A DNA stretch of 64,000 nucleotides from Diorhabda sublineata (Eukaryota; Arthropoda; Insecta; Coleoptera; Chrysomelidae). The position numbers and the translations under genes were made by a program. This document shows, piece after piece, positions 1-13,800 of this stretch (its first letter is position 1; each line of letters starts with the position of its first letter). The DNA lies in NCBI RefSeq assembly GCF_026230105.1, contig NC_079475.1, positions 30,812,086 through 30,876,085 of the forward strand. The letters are read 5' to 3'. Below the pieces are notes generated by a model. It searched no databases and was not told the origin of the DNA. It saw nothing but the letters and a program-made list of their open reading frames with translations.

Positions 1-340
1 ACCGAAATCTCGAGCACAACGTAGCGACCAAGTTTTGAGCAAAATTGGGGGATATTGCGACAAAAACTTAGGATAAAGTATCAAAATGATATTTAAGTAT
101 GAGTATTTCGTTGGAATATTCAAGGACAACCGTGAAAACGTGAAAGACCAAGTGCGAGAAGGAAGATCCGTCGAGGAGCACGAAGAGCGAACGCACAGAG
201 TGTACGCAACTTAATCTACCAAGATAGTCGGTTAATGGTTAGAATGATAGTAGACGAGGTAAATACCTACCACGAAACAGTCAGGTGTCAGGTAGATATG
301 AAGTCAAGATCTCACGATGAGACAAACAACGTTCCGAAAA
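1..340 (+). pseudogene. mariner transposase, N-terminal remnant (5' end cut by window edge)
   Basis: Frames on the plus strand read as the N-terminal DNA-binding half of a mariner (DD34D) transposase. What is visible: an EQRS-like start (RAQRSDQVLSKIG) at about 15-50, then FKDNRENVKDQVREGRS at 120-170, and after a frameshift VRMIVDEVNTYHETVR at 240-290. These match the usual helix-turn-helix segments 'VFEWFKRFKDGREDVEDD..GRPS' and 'LTVRMIADEVN..RETVR'. Stops and at least one frameshift separate the pieces, so no functional protein is made. The left end of the element is probably just outside the window. It may belong with the C-terminal piece at 661-1110, but the spacing and lineage do not settle that. 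The family assignment comes from remembered motifs, not a search. Confidence 0.65.
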
Positions 341-660
341 AATTTTTAAAAGAATAAACACAACATTGAATGTCAATTTTAAGTGATCTTACTCCACTCG
401 ATCCCATTATTACAGGTAATATTAGTTGTTCAGAGCGCCAGCGCCAACAGTAAGTATCACCAAATGATTAAAGACCAAAAACCTAGCATAAACAAGAATT
501 GATACTCATATACTTCTTTGACAAGCACGATAGAGTCTATAAGAAGCTTTTTCTCCTGTTCCGAAACTAAAGTATTCTTCATTCACACTATCACTACACC
601 AACATTCACAATTACACTGTATATAGTTTACCTTTAGTCTCTGATAATCATAAATTATAG

Positions 661-1110
661 AAAGTCGCCTGTTTTTTCAGTATAATGAGACATGACAACA
701 CCTTTTCATTGGAGTAACATAGGATTATCAATTCTGATTGATACATCACCATTTATTTGCCAGAAGAGTGTTTGTAAGAATCAGGGAAACCAATCACAGA
801 AGACGAATCATTCTCCACTACGTCAATGCGAGCTCTCACACTTCAGATAAAAAAAAGTTTTTGAACAGTCAAAACATCGATTTAATTAATTCAACGTTCA
901 TTCTTTGTTTGAAACCTTATATTTTTTTCTTGATCCCGCAGCTCAACAATAAATTTTGAGGTCAACTTTTTTCCTTACCTCAAGAAGCGGTCAATGCGAT
1001 CAATCACAAATTTTGAAGGTACCTCAATCGAAATGGACAAAATTCTTCGATAATTGATTCAAACGCATGCAAAAGTGTGATATTCCAATTATTGATATTT
1101 GTATTTATAT
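661..1110 (+). pseudogene. mariner transposase, C-terminal catalytic remnant
   Basis: The plus strand reads KVACFFS, then after frameshifts YITIYLPE, VFVRIRETNHRRRIILHY, VNASSHTS and FLNSQNIDLI, ending near 1100. This is the stretch around the second catalytic aspartate of mariner transposases, normally 'LLHHDNASSHTS'. Here HHDN is HYVN, so the catalytic Asp is replaced by Val. The expected 'PPYSPDLAP' block with the third Asp has drifted beyond recognition, although FFLIPQLNNKF still resembles 'FFLFPHIKNKL'. Several stops confirm a dead copy. The same subfamily appears at 40200-40900 and 50286-51000. Confidence 0.75.
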
Positions 1111-4100
1111 TACTAACACATTTACATAGCTTTCTTTTTGTTTCATCTCATACATAATCCACAATTGATACCAACGAAATCATTGAAATCACTGCATAAT
1201 TTTGTGGATTGGAGTGATTAGTTGAATCAATGTTGTTGTTGTATGTCTTTTGATTGATTCGTACCAGTATCATCTCACAGACCACAGGTATCTCCTCCTT
1301 ATAAGAATAATGGTTCCGACACCGACTTCCGTAGTTTATTGATTTCCAGTCATTCATTTTCATAAATTTTAAAAAAATATTTGGGTTAATTTGGAAAGCT
1401 AGAGTATTGTCTTTTGAAAAATAATAATTCAGTCAAAGCATATGTATTGGATGAACTCCGGTTAAGTTGATTTGTCCTTTTGAAGACAAAATATCTTCTC
1501 TTGTGGAGTAGACACGTTTATAGACAAGATGTACCTAGATTACAGTAGGATCAATAAGATGGATTATGTCGTCTTTGAAAAATGAGAGACGAATGGGGAA
1601 TAGAGAAGCGAGTTGAACAGTTTAGATACTTTGTAAACATACTTTATCCTGGTTTTATTTTATCGGCAACAAGAACTTTGAAGAAGTTATGGCCGTAATC
1701 GTGAAAACACGATTTAAATTGAGTGGGATTATGTAGAGTCGTTTTTGGAGTAATTTGCAAAAATGAAAAAGCGGAAAAGCGTTAGCAAATGAACAGACGG
1801 AACTATATGAGATAGTAGCTACCTGATCATTCTGTTCACAATATAATCTAGGAAGGTTGACTTTAGTATTAATTTCTACATTGGGACATTCTCTTGGTGA
1901 TTAGTCCTTAAAGGTAAATTGTGAATATATATTATTTTATATAAGAGAACTGGTTGATAAGTACTTTATTGCAAGAGAAATTTCTTATCGCTCTTTTACC
2001 GCGTACAGGAATGGACATCGTACTATGAAATCAAAGAGTATTTGAAAGTCGAGTAAGGTAACTCTTTTTCTTCGATGGCAACCGTCAAAAACTGATTCAA
2101 CTCTGTTTTGTATCAGCCTTAGTGCCCCAAAAAATCAACCACCATGGATAACAAACATCCTGCATCTCGTATTGAAAGAGTGTAAAACAAAAGAGGCAGT
2201 GGGCTGGCTCTTTGAAAAATAGTATGGGTTTGAATTTTTTATGAAATTTGGGTGTTTGCTCATGTATGTGACCACTTCAAAGCAGTGTTTTACGATTTTT
2301 GAACACGGTCTAAAGCAGTTTTTATGACAGTCCACAAAACATGCTAACATGCAAAACACACTCTGCTACATATTAGAACCAAGAAATAGTTGGAAAGAAT
2401 AACTTACTTAGCGAACGAACTACAAACAAGACAAAAATTTTCCTATTATCCGGAAATGTGATAGCAATTGTTTTCTGGGATTTGCAAGGTGTGATATATA
2501 TAGACTACCCAGATAAGAGCAAGATAGCCGTGAGGCTAAGGTCTTATTTGGCGAACAAGTACTTATCCATCATGATAACGATTACCTCAATTTTCATCCT
2601 ATCCTTCCGCGTTTTCCCTGCTATTTTCCTTAGTAGCTTAATCCCCGCTACCACTCTTCTACTTCAATTTATTAACGTGGGTACAGTTATCGAGTTCTGA
2701 ACTTTTGTTTTTATGTCTTCTCCTATTTCGTTTTTCGTGGAAATTGTCTTATTAAGAGTATAATATATTTGAATTGCTTCTATATCTATTTCTCCTTCTT
2801 CTGTGAAATTGTCTTTCAGATATTCAAAAGTGGTCACCTTATCTATTCTTTCATATTATTATTTCCAGATCTTCCCCATGCTCTCGTTTTTAATTAACTA
2901 CCATTCTTTTGCAAGCACTCATTCATATAAAAACAAAAAATATCGGAAGATATCTCATAATAAGTCCCTTAACTATATCCACATAATTCACAAACTTATA
3001 AATCCCACATACCTAATGGAACAAATTGGAGGGCAATGAATGGGTATATGAATGGGTACACTTTGAGTTACTTGTCATACTGGTAAAAAAAATGAAGAAT
3101 TTGGCCATAATACTCAACAAGCAGTGTGGCAGTGATTAGTGAAACGAGTGTAGTGGAAACGGTAGTGTACAATGATATGAAATCACTATTTTTATCGGAA
3201 ACGCGAACATTTTGGTAAATCCAGTAAAAAATATCCCAATCTAAACTACGTGATGTGAATTCGGAAGTGAAACTTTGGTCGCAGATATTCAGTGAAAGAT
3301 GTGACTCCACGTTAATTTAATAAGGTTACGAATAGGTCACACTACGATGAATTACTTAATAATTAAGAGTGAATCCTGAACAGGTGAATTATGCAAGACC
3401 CAAATCACTGTAAAACACAGGCTGATTTCAGTTCCAACAATCAAAACAAGACAAAATCTTAAAAACCTACTAAAGAACAAATAATATACAGAAGTTATAA
3501 TACCCAGAATCTTTCTCAATATTTCAACTATTGAAAAAACTAGAAATGGAAATGTTCATGAGTAGGGCGTGTGCATAGATAACAATTTGGAATCACAATA
3601 AAATATTTTCTTAAAAATTGAATTCGGAATGAAAAAATATATTTCTGAAAACTAGTTTTTTGTAATATCCGTTGATCAATTAGATCAATTTTTTCTCCAC
3701 CTTATAAATAGAAGTTCAAATTAAAAATGTTAGCGTGTGGATAAATTGAAACAAAGCAATTTTTCACAGAAATTTTTAGCTTGTAAACCTTCAAAGAAAT
3801 GATCAATAATTTACATTACGTTCGAAAAATGGGAGACGAGTTTGGAATATGAAGTATCTTTGTGGAGCAACTTTTTTTTTATTGATACTGATAATAAATC
3901 ACATTTTCTCGAGAGCTTTGCCAAAACAACAGAGCACAATAAATTTTTATGCTGGGCGATTTAATACTGAAATAACTTATATAAATATAAATATATAAAT
4001 ATAAATAACTTTGAGTATGTAAGTATACATTTTTGGATATTGAAGAAATGAATGAATTGATAATTTTTAATGAGTGTGGAACTACTTTTTTACGTACAAT

Positions 4101-4289
4101 ATGTGAGACTCGCGCCTTGCTTATTGAGGCGCTCCACATTAAAAACACACACCTCTTTCTGCTTCCACAATCCTGAACCTTTGGGCCCGCGTAGGCATTA
4201 CTTCAAAATTCAGGTAGTCGAATATATTATTTCAGTATATTACTGTTGATTTATCAGGTATGTATCTTTATCCCAAGGATATGTTTTAT
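1111..4289. other. AT-rich stretch without a supported gene
   Basis: Only short open frames are present. The longest on the minus strand is 3068-3310 (80 codons, hydrophobic, no family recognised). There is a weak ATATAAATATAAAT-type low-complexity run at about 3975-4010. No transposon motif was recognised. Confidence 0.5.
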
Positions 4290-4780
4290 CATCACGGCAA
4301 AAGTAGTCCGTAGTTCTGTGAGAAGCCAACAGAGTCAGTACAAGATTTTCCGTAGTAAGGATGGTGATTATTTCTCTTTGACATATTTCTCTTTGTACAT
4401 TCTATCAATAGCATTGAAATACGGTATGATCGGCGTCGTCATTGTTATTACAGTATAGATATATTGGACAGTAAATCAAGTGGAAACGATACAGATAACC
4501 TCTGAAACATCCACGTCCAAAGAGTGCCTGTATTAGGTAGAAATTCATTTCGCCGTGTTTTCTGTTGCTCCACTCAGGTCAGTTTTGAATGAGTGTTGTC
4601 GTCCAGTTGTTTGTGTCCCTAACTCTATTCATGTCGTTCTGTGACTAGCAAATCTATAGGTGGACTTTTGCCAACTACACCTACTGAGTCAGTGGAGATA
4701 TTCCAGTATGCATTGAAGACTCCAATTGCTATCTTTACACATGCTCGCCTTTGGTCCTTTGACATTTGGCATCAGTCTCG
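4290..4780 (-). pseudogene. R1-type non-LTR retrotransposon, 3' end of pol
   Basis: Read on the minus strand from about 4775: QRRACVKIAIGVFNAYWNIS, then DSVGVVGKSPPIDLLVTERH, then after frameshifts GEMNFYLIQALFGRGCFRGY, a spaced Cys/His cluster (C-P-I-Y-L-Y-C, then H-T-V-F-Q-C) and finally ENLVLTLLASHRTTDYF near 4300. This order matches the region after the reverse transcriptase in R1-clade elements: an RRACVKI block, 'PPIDLL.ER', 'FYLTQ.LTGHG.F..YL', a C-x-C...H...C zinc motif, and 'ENLV..ML.S...W'. The reverse transcriptase itself is absent, so this is a 5'-truncated and mutated copy. Family is inferred from motif order. Confidence 0.7.
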
Positions 4781-5122
4781 ATAACCATCCAATAAACTTT
4801 GACGTCTTCTTGATGGTTTTCAATTGATAATTTATATAATGTAAGAGTTATACATAGTTTTTGACCTATTTAAATAAATAAACTTCTATAACTAATCAAG
4901 TTTCAACGTAGATACAAAGATTTTTGTATCAAATATAATATTGGAAGCTACTTCATTTATAAACATGTTATTTAGATAGATTTCACTATACTTTCATATA
5001 CTTTGACTAACGATAGTCCCTACAAATATGGCAATTTATGTACCTAGATTCGTTGTTGAGGATAGATACATCACAATGCTGATTATAAAAAAACATTTAT
5101 TGGTTGTATTTATCAAATAAAA
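4781..5122. other. AT-rich spacer
   Basis: Nothing recognisable beyond poly-A/T-rich sequence between the R1-type fragment and the 22-base tandem repeat. Confidence 0.5.
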
Positions 5123-5166
5123 ATCAAGCAGTGTTTATCTAGATATCAAGCAGTATTTATTTAGAT
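5123..5166. repeat. tandem duplication, 2 x 22 bases
   Basis: The unit ATCAAGCAGTGTTTATCTAG+AT (5123-5144) is followed directly by a copy with two substitutions (5145-5166). Confidence 0.85.
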
Positions 5167-5167
5167 A

Positions 5168-5495
5168 TATGAACAACAATTTTCTTCAAATTTCTGTCCA
5201 TGAACAGCAATGCGTATGACAAGAGGACTCCTTTCGGAATGGCTACCATCTGGTCTTCTATTTTAGATATTGTGTTAAAATTTTTCTCTTTCAAAACTTG
5301 TTATTCGGGAGGAGCTAGAAGACGCTGCTAAATCTAATAATAAAGGCGGAGAGACCAAAAAAACGTTCTACCACCTCAATCGCCTGTTTAAACGATGTGG
5401 TCCACTTTCCGCACATTTCTTAGGTCTTAGTACAGAATCTTACATTTTGTGAGCTTCTTCGACCATTTTTCAAATTGAAAACAAAATGAAGTTTC
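5168..5495 (-). pseudogene. mariner transposase, N-terminal remnant
   Basis: On the minus strand, starting near 5490: KMVEEAHKM, then PKKCAES, then FKQAIEVVERFFG, and near 5250-5170 VAIPKGVLLSYALLFMDRNL followed by KKIVVHI. The order resembles the mariner pattern 'GKNAEEAHKN', 'WF.RFK.GDF.VED', 'VPHELT.KN...R..ICDALLKRN...FLKR(V)TGD'. All pieces are in different frames with stops, so the copy is dead. The fragment at 26890-27130 begins with the same kind of segment. Similarity is moderate and was judged by eye. Confidence 0.45.
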
Positions 5496-7025
5496 AATAT
5501 GGATATTGTACAACAGACAATGCAATTTCAGCATGATTCTAAAAGCAGATTGGGAACCCAGAACAGATACAAACATATTTCAACACAGCATGATATGTGG
5601 GAGTCATATTGTGTTCACTTTTTTTGCTTGATGACATCGCATCGTGGGGAGATTGATTATTTATTTTGCGTTTAATAAACTATCCGAAATTTCTTGATTC
5701 AGGGGCTTATTTGTTATTTGGCAATACATTAAACATTAAAAATAAAACTAATTTTCATTTAATTTCTACTAATATATTCAATGGGCTACGGTTAAATGTG
5801 CTGTATATACTCGTTTGCTGGCGGTTTAATTCCAAACTATTTTCACAAGGAATAAAATAGACCAAAACGTAAAAGTTAACATCCAGCATAAATTCAGTTT
5901 ATTTGACCACAAACCATTAACTTCATTAGTATTGTTAATAAAATTAATCGGATACTTCGTTGATAAGCAACATGATATTATTTAACCAAAAAGTTTTCAA
6001 GTACAGCAACCATTGCGAGATACACATAATTTGAATTAACATCGACTCTCAAGACGTTCAAGTCGTGCTTATCAGGTTTCGAACAGATTGATATGAATTT
6101 ATACACACACTTTAAGAAAAGACGTTGTTCTTGTAATCAAAATCTGCAAAGAAAAGTTAACAATAGAATGTGTCCTCATCGATGGAATCAAATACGACAC
6201 CAACCTATTAAAATATAGTTTACCATTAGAGCTACCTTACAGGCAAGGGTTTTTGTAGTGTAGTAGGATTGTGTCAAAATCATATACCAAAGTGTAATAT
6301 TTCTAATATATTTCCTAGCTTTCGAATATTTATTCGTCATCAGGGAATTAATTGGTTTAGAATTGCGGTTTCTTTAATTTTGTTATTTTTTTTCAAATGA
6401 TTTGATCAAATCAAATCATCAAATTCAAAAATCATTATTTAAATTGATGCTTAGGTATACGTCTTTATTTTTATATTTTAATTTGAAAAATTTATTAGTT
6501 TTTTCAAAGTAATAGCAAAAATAAGACACCGCAATGCTAAAGTAATTAAGCTAGGAAATATACTAGAAATAGTACACTTAAGTGGTTTATTTTGTCAGAA
6601 TTCCACTACAAACAAGCTGGCGAAGGCTTCATTCCAATCCTCTACTCATTTTCTATGACAATAGACCTAATTTTTTTTATATTCTCTTTACCTAAATGAC
6701 GGAATTTCGGAGTTATAGCAACATTTACAGTATGTTCACCAAAGAGTTGTTTTCAGTTGATGCCGTTTTTTTGCGGCCTGATTTGTATAATACTTCTACT
6801 GAACCAGTTTAATTGAGCTTTCTTACCAATTTACTGACAGTAGATCTTGTTTTGTAGCAGTCACAGTCACACAACTATGGCATTTACCTATAGAGAATAT
6901 CATCGGTATTTCTTAAGGATTTCTAAAAACACAAAATATATATGGTGATTTTTTCGGAAAAAGGAAAGACAACCATGTACATACCACCATAATACCGGCC
7001 GTATCACAAGACCAATGTTAACAAA

Positions 7026-7029
<4 letters not shown>
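5496..7029. other. AT-rich stretch without a supported gene
   Basis: No recognisable coding motif. It contains short inverted stretches such as TGATTTGATCAAATCAAATC near 6400, and ordinary AT-rich sequence. Confidence 0.5.

Positions 7030-7030
<1 letters not shown>

Positions 7031-7064
<34 letters not shown>
7031..7064. repeat. (TA)17 microsatellite
   Basis: Uninterrupted TA dinucleotides, 34 bases. Confidence 0.97.
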
Positions 7065-7068
<4 letters not shown>

Positions 7069-10000
7069 AAAGCGAAAAAATTATTTAACAGCATAACACA
7101 AATATTTCCTTCATTTATTACTTAGCAGTTCGAGTTTGTTCCCTTAAGTCGTAACAAAGCTTGATAAAATAAGCACGTACGAAATTCTGCTAACATTACC
7201 ATTTCGAGCAAAACAAAATGGAAATTTTATATGTGGGTTATATCATGCTGATGTCTTCTAATCTTGAAAACTTTCCCAACTCATTTTCATGTTATTAGTA
7301 AGTTGAAATTGAACATTGTATTGGAAATTATGCAATTTGTATTTTTGAGAAGGGTAGACAGAGTCGATTTCGCGGAGATTTCCGAAGAAATGTTATTTGG
7401 TTACACAAAGAAAAGTTGTATATTAGTTATACATTGTGCAACTTTTCCTTATACGTGTGGAAATCATTCATGGAAACATATGAAAAGTGAGAACAATACA
7501 TGTATATTCATAATTTTGGAAGCTTCTGAATGACGTGATTTGAACGAACTGTATCATACATGGCTTATTCTGGATGATACTACAACAAATTTGGATTATT
7601 TATAATTTCCCACAACGAATTTGGAGTATTCATAATTTACTACAATAGGAGTATTTGACGGAGTTGGTTTACACTACATTGAGATAAATGACAACGATAA
7701 TAAAGTGAGGGCTGGCATATCTATGTTCTCTGAATTTCAAAAGCAGTTTTATAATTATTCAATCACTAAGCATACCTCTTATCCAATAAGTTTGACGAGT
7801 CATTCTGACTAGTGCAATTATGTCTTTAAAAGATCATTATTATCATCTACAAAAATAATATCAGATAATCTTAGTTAAATATTACTCCTTAGGAAACAAG
7901 AATTTCGGAAATTTCAAGACATCAACAGCGTAGAAATAATTCATTTATGAAATAAATTCTAAAAAAAATATTCCCAATTGTATCAGGTGTTATTTATCCT
8001 ATGCATTACTGACATGAGGGTGAATTTAGAAGTTTAACAAATTTAATGAATTATTTGAAGCAGAGCTGTGTTTTTTAGGGAAATTTAAAAAACTAACATA
8101 TACTTCTTGTAATAATATGTAATATATCAATTCAATATTAATTAAAAAATAAATATGGTATGAATTAAGAAAAGGTTGACATTGAAAAATCAATTAATAC
8201 AAATACTTATTTTTTATAATGCGCAATGATGTTTAGAACGGTATCTTGACTTATCAACCCCTATTAGCAATTTTGAATGTCTATAAAATACAAATGAATG
8301 AAAACTTCCCTCATTACATTAGGAGCAGCTTTACCAAGTGCAATTTATGATACGAATCGTTGACAATAACAGCACTGCATCGAAAAAAAACTTCAAAAAG
8401 ATATAGAAAATATTGCATTTCAAAATTAATTTGCTTGGAAATAGATTGACTATACAATTTTTTGAATGGGAAACAGTGAAGATGTAAGAAGTAGTACGAT
8501 TTATAATAAATATTTTTTAATTAAACCAGGACTTTCAATTACATTTTTATTTCATAAAACATCTTGAAAAAAGTTTCAATATTAATTAAACTATGGGTTG
8601 CTAATTTCACCCCCGTATAATGTAACAGAAATATTGAAAAAATATCCGTGGTTAATCCTTTGTGAGTACATGGAAATTATTGACTATCAAATTTCTAGCT
8701 CTACACAAATTTCTAAAAACTCAATTCAAGTCACTACCGTTTAAGAGTGATATCTCGGAAAGGGAAGAACTGAGGATATTTTGTTATAGGAAAAACTGAT
8801 CTTAATTTCATACGGGGAATCACTACCCTTTATTTTGTAGCATGGATTTAGAAACACCTGTATATTACGGTTTTAATATTAAATATATCTTATCTGCTTA
8901 TTCGGCCAAGGCTTTCTCCAAATCCCAAAAACATTAATTTCTCACTCGATTGTATAGTTGGAAATAATGAATCCCAATGATCGAGCAAGTAATTGAGTCG
9001 AATAGCGAAGTTATCGTTAGATTTCCATGAGAATAAATCTCAAAGTGTGAGATATTCAAATTGGAATGATGTTACTGTCTAAACTAAACTATTACATTGA
9101 ATATAGGTTTGTTCAATGTGTATTCTTTTCTACCCGCCCTAGTCTAATAGACAGAAACAAATTCCTGATCAACACACAAACTTCTGAGACATAATAGAGA
9201 TTTAAAAAGCTATCAATTCTCTAAGCACATAACGTTAATGATAAAAGATCTACTAGAACAGAAATTGGACTATATCGTCAAAAAAATTAGTTTTGTTTTT
9301 GACAAGAATATTGGCTCACTAATTCTTATTTGAATTCCACTTAAACTGTAATAAACTGTAACGAACTCGTCCAGTATATAGACTGTAGAGCTGGTCCTCT
9401 TCGGTTATGATGGAAGAATATGAAGTTTGGCGAATACGGCAGTTCTCGGTAACCTTTGATATTGTTTTTTTGTCACATATTTTTATAAAACCTTTTACTT
9501 GTTCGTTCCCTTTCAAGAATCGAGTTATTCGAGAAATTTTTCTTGGTATAAATACTGGCTTGTTTATCAGCGATGAAGTTAATAATCTGCTGTCATTACC
9601 AACACATCATGATCAATGTTCATATGAATTAATATGTGTATTGTTCAGTAAAAAGTAAATATTTTAGTGTGCTAAGAGTAAGCGAATAGACAGATTATGA
9701 TGATTCATTGTGTATAAATTCATTCTACCGTATAAAAATTATTTACATAAATTAGAGAAGAAAAACATTACAATACGATCAATTTCATGACATCTCACAG
9801 TAATTTTTTTTATCAGTGCACTCGTACATTATTATTTGTCTTGAGTTTCATCTGTTTGCCGTCAATAAAAACAATAGTATTGGCATTTTGATTCCCTTCT
9901 ACGATAGACTACAACGATCTATCCATCAATCATTTAATATGAACCAGAATCATTATTTTTTTTTGGTTTGTAACAAAATGTATTCCTAATAATATGAAGT

Positions 10001-13000
10001 GAATCAATTAGAAACAAAATACTCGAAGAGGATGTATTTATATTCCAAAACATTCGTTAAACAGCTGTATCATTAATCAAGTGATAATTAGAGAAATTTC
10101 ACTGCAAATTTAATAGTTGAAAAAGCACGAAATAGCTGGATGATTGCTGGGTAGCATATTTATCATTCTGACAGGCGGAGTATTGTTAGCGTCTTATGTT
10201 ACTAAGTCGCGAGATTGGCAAGGAAAAACTTTCGTTTTAACAAATTGATACAAACTTTGTTGGTTTTTAGTCGGCGAAATAGTGAAGTTATACGAATCAA
10301 TTATAGTGATGATGACTCTTTTCATGATTATTTTTCGAGCAACTTACTATAAAGGGTGAATGATTAAATGGCGTTTATTCGATTAACTATCATACAAGTA
10401 TTGTTTTAGGTTGGTAGAATACTACTCCAAAAATATAGGTTGGATATAAATGTTAATCATCGTATGCACTTTTTCTAAAATAAATCATCTACTTGCTAAT
10501 TTTTTTAGTAACAAGTGGAAGCTTCAGTAACCGGAAATCGGTCATTAGAAACCTGTTATTGATGATTCTTCGAGCTGATGGTATAATTATCAGTTTATCT
10601 TGGGCTTTTAGCGGTTTTGAACATTGATAAAAGTAGAATACATCAAGTGGAATATCGGTGAACGAAAGAGATATGATAAACTGACTAACTTACTCTAAAT
10701 TGTGCGTTAGTGTAAAATACATTTAAAAAACGTTGGAAGTAACGTTTTTTTACAAAATTAAATTTGCTTAAAATTAGGTGAAATGATTTAGAAATTAAAA
10801 TTTTTCTTACAGAGACCGCCAAAGATTCATTTCTGAATTAATAATAGAAAATATGATGAATTTGGAATTTCATTATGACGATAATTTATTGTATGAGTGA
10901 TATATCGTAGCCAAACTTGATATATTCATAATATTACAAAGAAAATATTTTATGGTGTCTCCTGATCCATTTTATTCCATATTTCAGTATGTATATGAGG
11001 CCATCCTTACTACCATAATGAGTGAATCATTTTGTTTTTGATGGAGGCGCTTATTAGTGAAAGTCAGAAATATACAAGAGCTGATGGGAATTTAGAAAAA
11101 ATTGAGATTCCCATTCCTCTTCTTCATGTTTCACTAAAACCTTCTTTCGTCTATCATCAGCTATTTCTCCATCCCTTCACTTCTTCCTTAAATTTGTTAT
11201 GCTTTCTTCTTATCACTTCTTTGGTCCATCTATGTTTAAAAAAAAATTCACTGTCATTGGCCATGTTATTTGTTGCCTTCAAAAAACGATGTTCGGATAT
11301 TATTTACTTTCGTATTATTCAGTAATTTCCATCATCCAAGTATGCAACAACCCTTAAATCAATTATCTTTCGTATGATTATCCAAGTATCGCAACCGTAG
11401 GAACTATTGATCTAATCATCGTTCTTTACACTCGTTACTTTGTTCGTTTGAAGAGTATTTTCAATGCCGATGAACTGATGAGCATTTCAACCACTGCATC
11501 ACATATTTTTATGTTTATTGTTATCTCTCCGGATAACCAAAACAACCTCGAATATTTATATTACTGGCTGTTTCACAAGTAACTTCTCTCATCTGATTTC
11601 ATCTTAATACATTTTAATTTCTTTTTGTTATTAGGTTTTGTATATTTGTATATTTTCTTTTTTTCTATTTATAAATCAAAGTAACGTCATATAAATCGTT
11701 CCTTTGGTTGAGATTTTCTTATAATATATATTCTCCCACCAAATTGAATGAAACTAGAAACAAGGAACATCGCTGTTGCAGTTCTATTAAAGTATGATAA
11801 TATACTAGTAAAAAGTAATATGCTAATGGGCCCTTTACGTTTGTGGACAATAAATTGATTTGTTTAAGAACTTGAAGTGACTACAGCGCTAAAATAGGAG
11901 AAATATTTGTCGAAAAACAGAACGATAGGTACGTATATTGTTTCCTGTTATGAAACGGGGTATAATATGCCACCCTAATCTTATAATATATAATCCTGTT
12001 TTATATAGTGGTTAGTTCTACTTATATTCATATTTTTCACCTATTGCATATGTATGCTGAGAAAAACTGTCGATACTGTGCATTTAGTGAGAGCACTACG
12101 AAAAAGAAAGGATTTGTTACATCTAGCGAATTGGAATCTAGCATCATTTTTAATGAGACGATCAGTATCTGCTTGGCGTTGCTATATTCTCTTCACATTC
12201 AAGGAACGACAACTTTTTTTGGAAGCTCTAAGCTGACTGCGACCATATATCTGAGTCTCCATTTGCACCAAAATTGATGCATATTTCATTAAGCTGCATA
12301 GAAATATTAAGTGAGAACGACTAGAAAAAATATGACAAAAACTTTTTCGATGAATTTGCTTATAAATTTGTACTCGGCATTGAATACTTTTTTCTCTGAT
12401 GGATACATCGTAGTATTATTTCCAGCATACATCATTTTTCATTGATACGGTTTCTCCACTTCTATCTTTCTATTGGCAACACACGAAATAGAAGAATGAC
12501 ACTACAATCTTTTTCTTTGAATACGGATCCTTTTTTTATATAAACTCACCCGATATCTCTCCAGGTATGACAAATATCGAGTAATTTACCATAAATCAAA
12601 ATATACACAAACAGGAAATCTCAAACTATGGAAACTCGATCGATTTTTTTTAATCGGAGAAGGATGACATTCAAATATCTATTATATTATCACATGAAAT
12701 CCTGAGGTATGGTATAAAAAATATTCAAACTACAAAAACAGTGATAATACAAATTACAGCATACTCTTTCGAGCTTTCTGTCATGATGATAATTCATGAT
12801 TAATATCGCGAAGATTATTTCAGAACATTAGATTCCGATAATTTAGTTATCAAAAGCGTCATCTCGTGAAATTTGAAAATTGGAAATTATACAGGAGCGG
12901 CTCGATTCCTACACGAATATGTGACATCATGAAATTATGCATGGGTAGGCTTTTTATACATCACAGAAGTACATGAACTAACAAAGAAGGCACACAAATT

Positions 13001-13009
13001 TTGCAAAAA
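7065..13009. other. long AT-rich stretch without a supported gene
   Basis: Nearly 6 kb with only short open frames (for example 11032-11325 and 12008-12277 on plus, neither with a known motif). A small 30-base tandem repeat lies at 7582-7656. No transposon protein motif was recognised. Confidence 0.5.
7582..7656. repeat. degenerate tandem repeat, 30-base unit, about 2.5 copies
   Basis: ACAACAAATTTGGATTATTT starts at 7582, ACAACGAATTTGGAGTATTC at 7612 and ACAATAGGAGTATTT at 7642, so the period is 30 bases. Confidence 0.7.
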
Positions 13010-13800
13010 AGTATATTTGATGTTCAACAAAATCCTTTCAGCTCTATACACGATGTTCAATGAGTTCAATACTTTTTTTATAATAAGAATCGTCAACTCC
13101 CCAAAAAAGCCAAAACCTGCCGACCTCACCTCTTCATGGTTGGAAGAGCTTTGACCATCGAAACATTTTTTAAATCTAGTAACAGAAAATAGTCCAAGAA
13201 AGATAAAATCTGGAGACTAGGGTGTATGAGGTAACCATTCAAACACTAATTGATTTTGGCCATTGCAAAAATGGATGTGTGAGCTGGTGCATTGTCTTTA
13301 TGAAACAACATTTTCTTTTTAGCCAAATGTGGTCGTTTTTGGCTGATTTCTTGGATCAAATATTGCAATCAGTTCGCATAATATTCGTCGTTGAGAGTTT
13401 TTCCTTTTTCAAGATTATTCAATGGAATTCAATAGAACGGTTTTTGCCTTCTTTGAAGTCGGTTTATCGTTTACAGTTTATCGTTTTGATTGCTCTTCTG
13501 TTTCAGGTGTAAAGTAATAGACCCATGTTTCCATAGTTATGAAACGGCGCAAAAATTCGGCTTTACTTCTGTGGAGCATTACCAAACACTCGATGGAAAC
13601 ATCTTCACGAGGCTGTTTTGTTCCATTGTGAGCAAACGCGTCACCCACCTTGCGAACATCTTTCTCATTTCCAAATTTTCAGTTAAAATGCGCAGTAGTA
13701 TTTTCGTAGTATTTTCAGACTTTTATACATTCAGTAGAAACCAGTTTTGTGAGATTTGTTTGAAAACAATAAATATCACAAAAAGTAGTTTGTAAAATCA
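13010..13800 (-). pseudogene. mariner transposase remnant, most of the coding length
   Basis: The minus strand carries, in order from about 13690 downward: MRKMFARWVTRLLTMEQ (usual 'MRKVCARWVPRLLT'), LWKHGSITLHLKQKSNQ, LEKGKTLNDEYYAN (usual 'LEKGKTINSDYY'), KENVVS...CTSSHIH (site of the usual 'HHDNAP.H', Asp lost), SPDFIFLGLF (usual 'SPDLAPSDFFLF'), EEVRSAGFGFFGE ('EEVI.AV.AYFA') and KKVLNSLNIVYRAERIL near 13040. The order and spacing fit a mariner transposase missing its first third. Frameshifts and stops occur throughout, and the second catalytic Asp is not seen. No terminal repeats were found around it. Confidence 0.75.

Noticed and set aside
12054..12236. Basic 60-residue frame considered as an exon
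   Set aside because: No splice signals or homology, and it is overlapped by another open frame.
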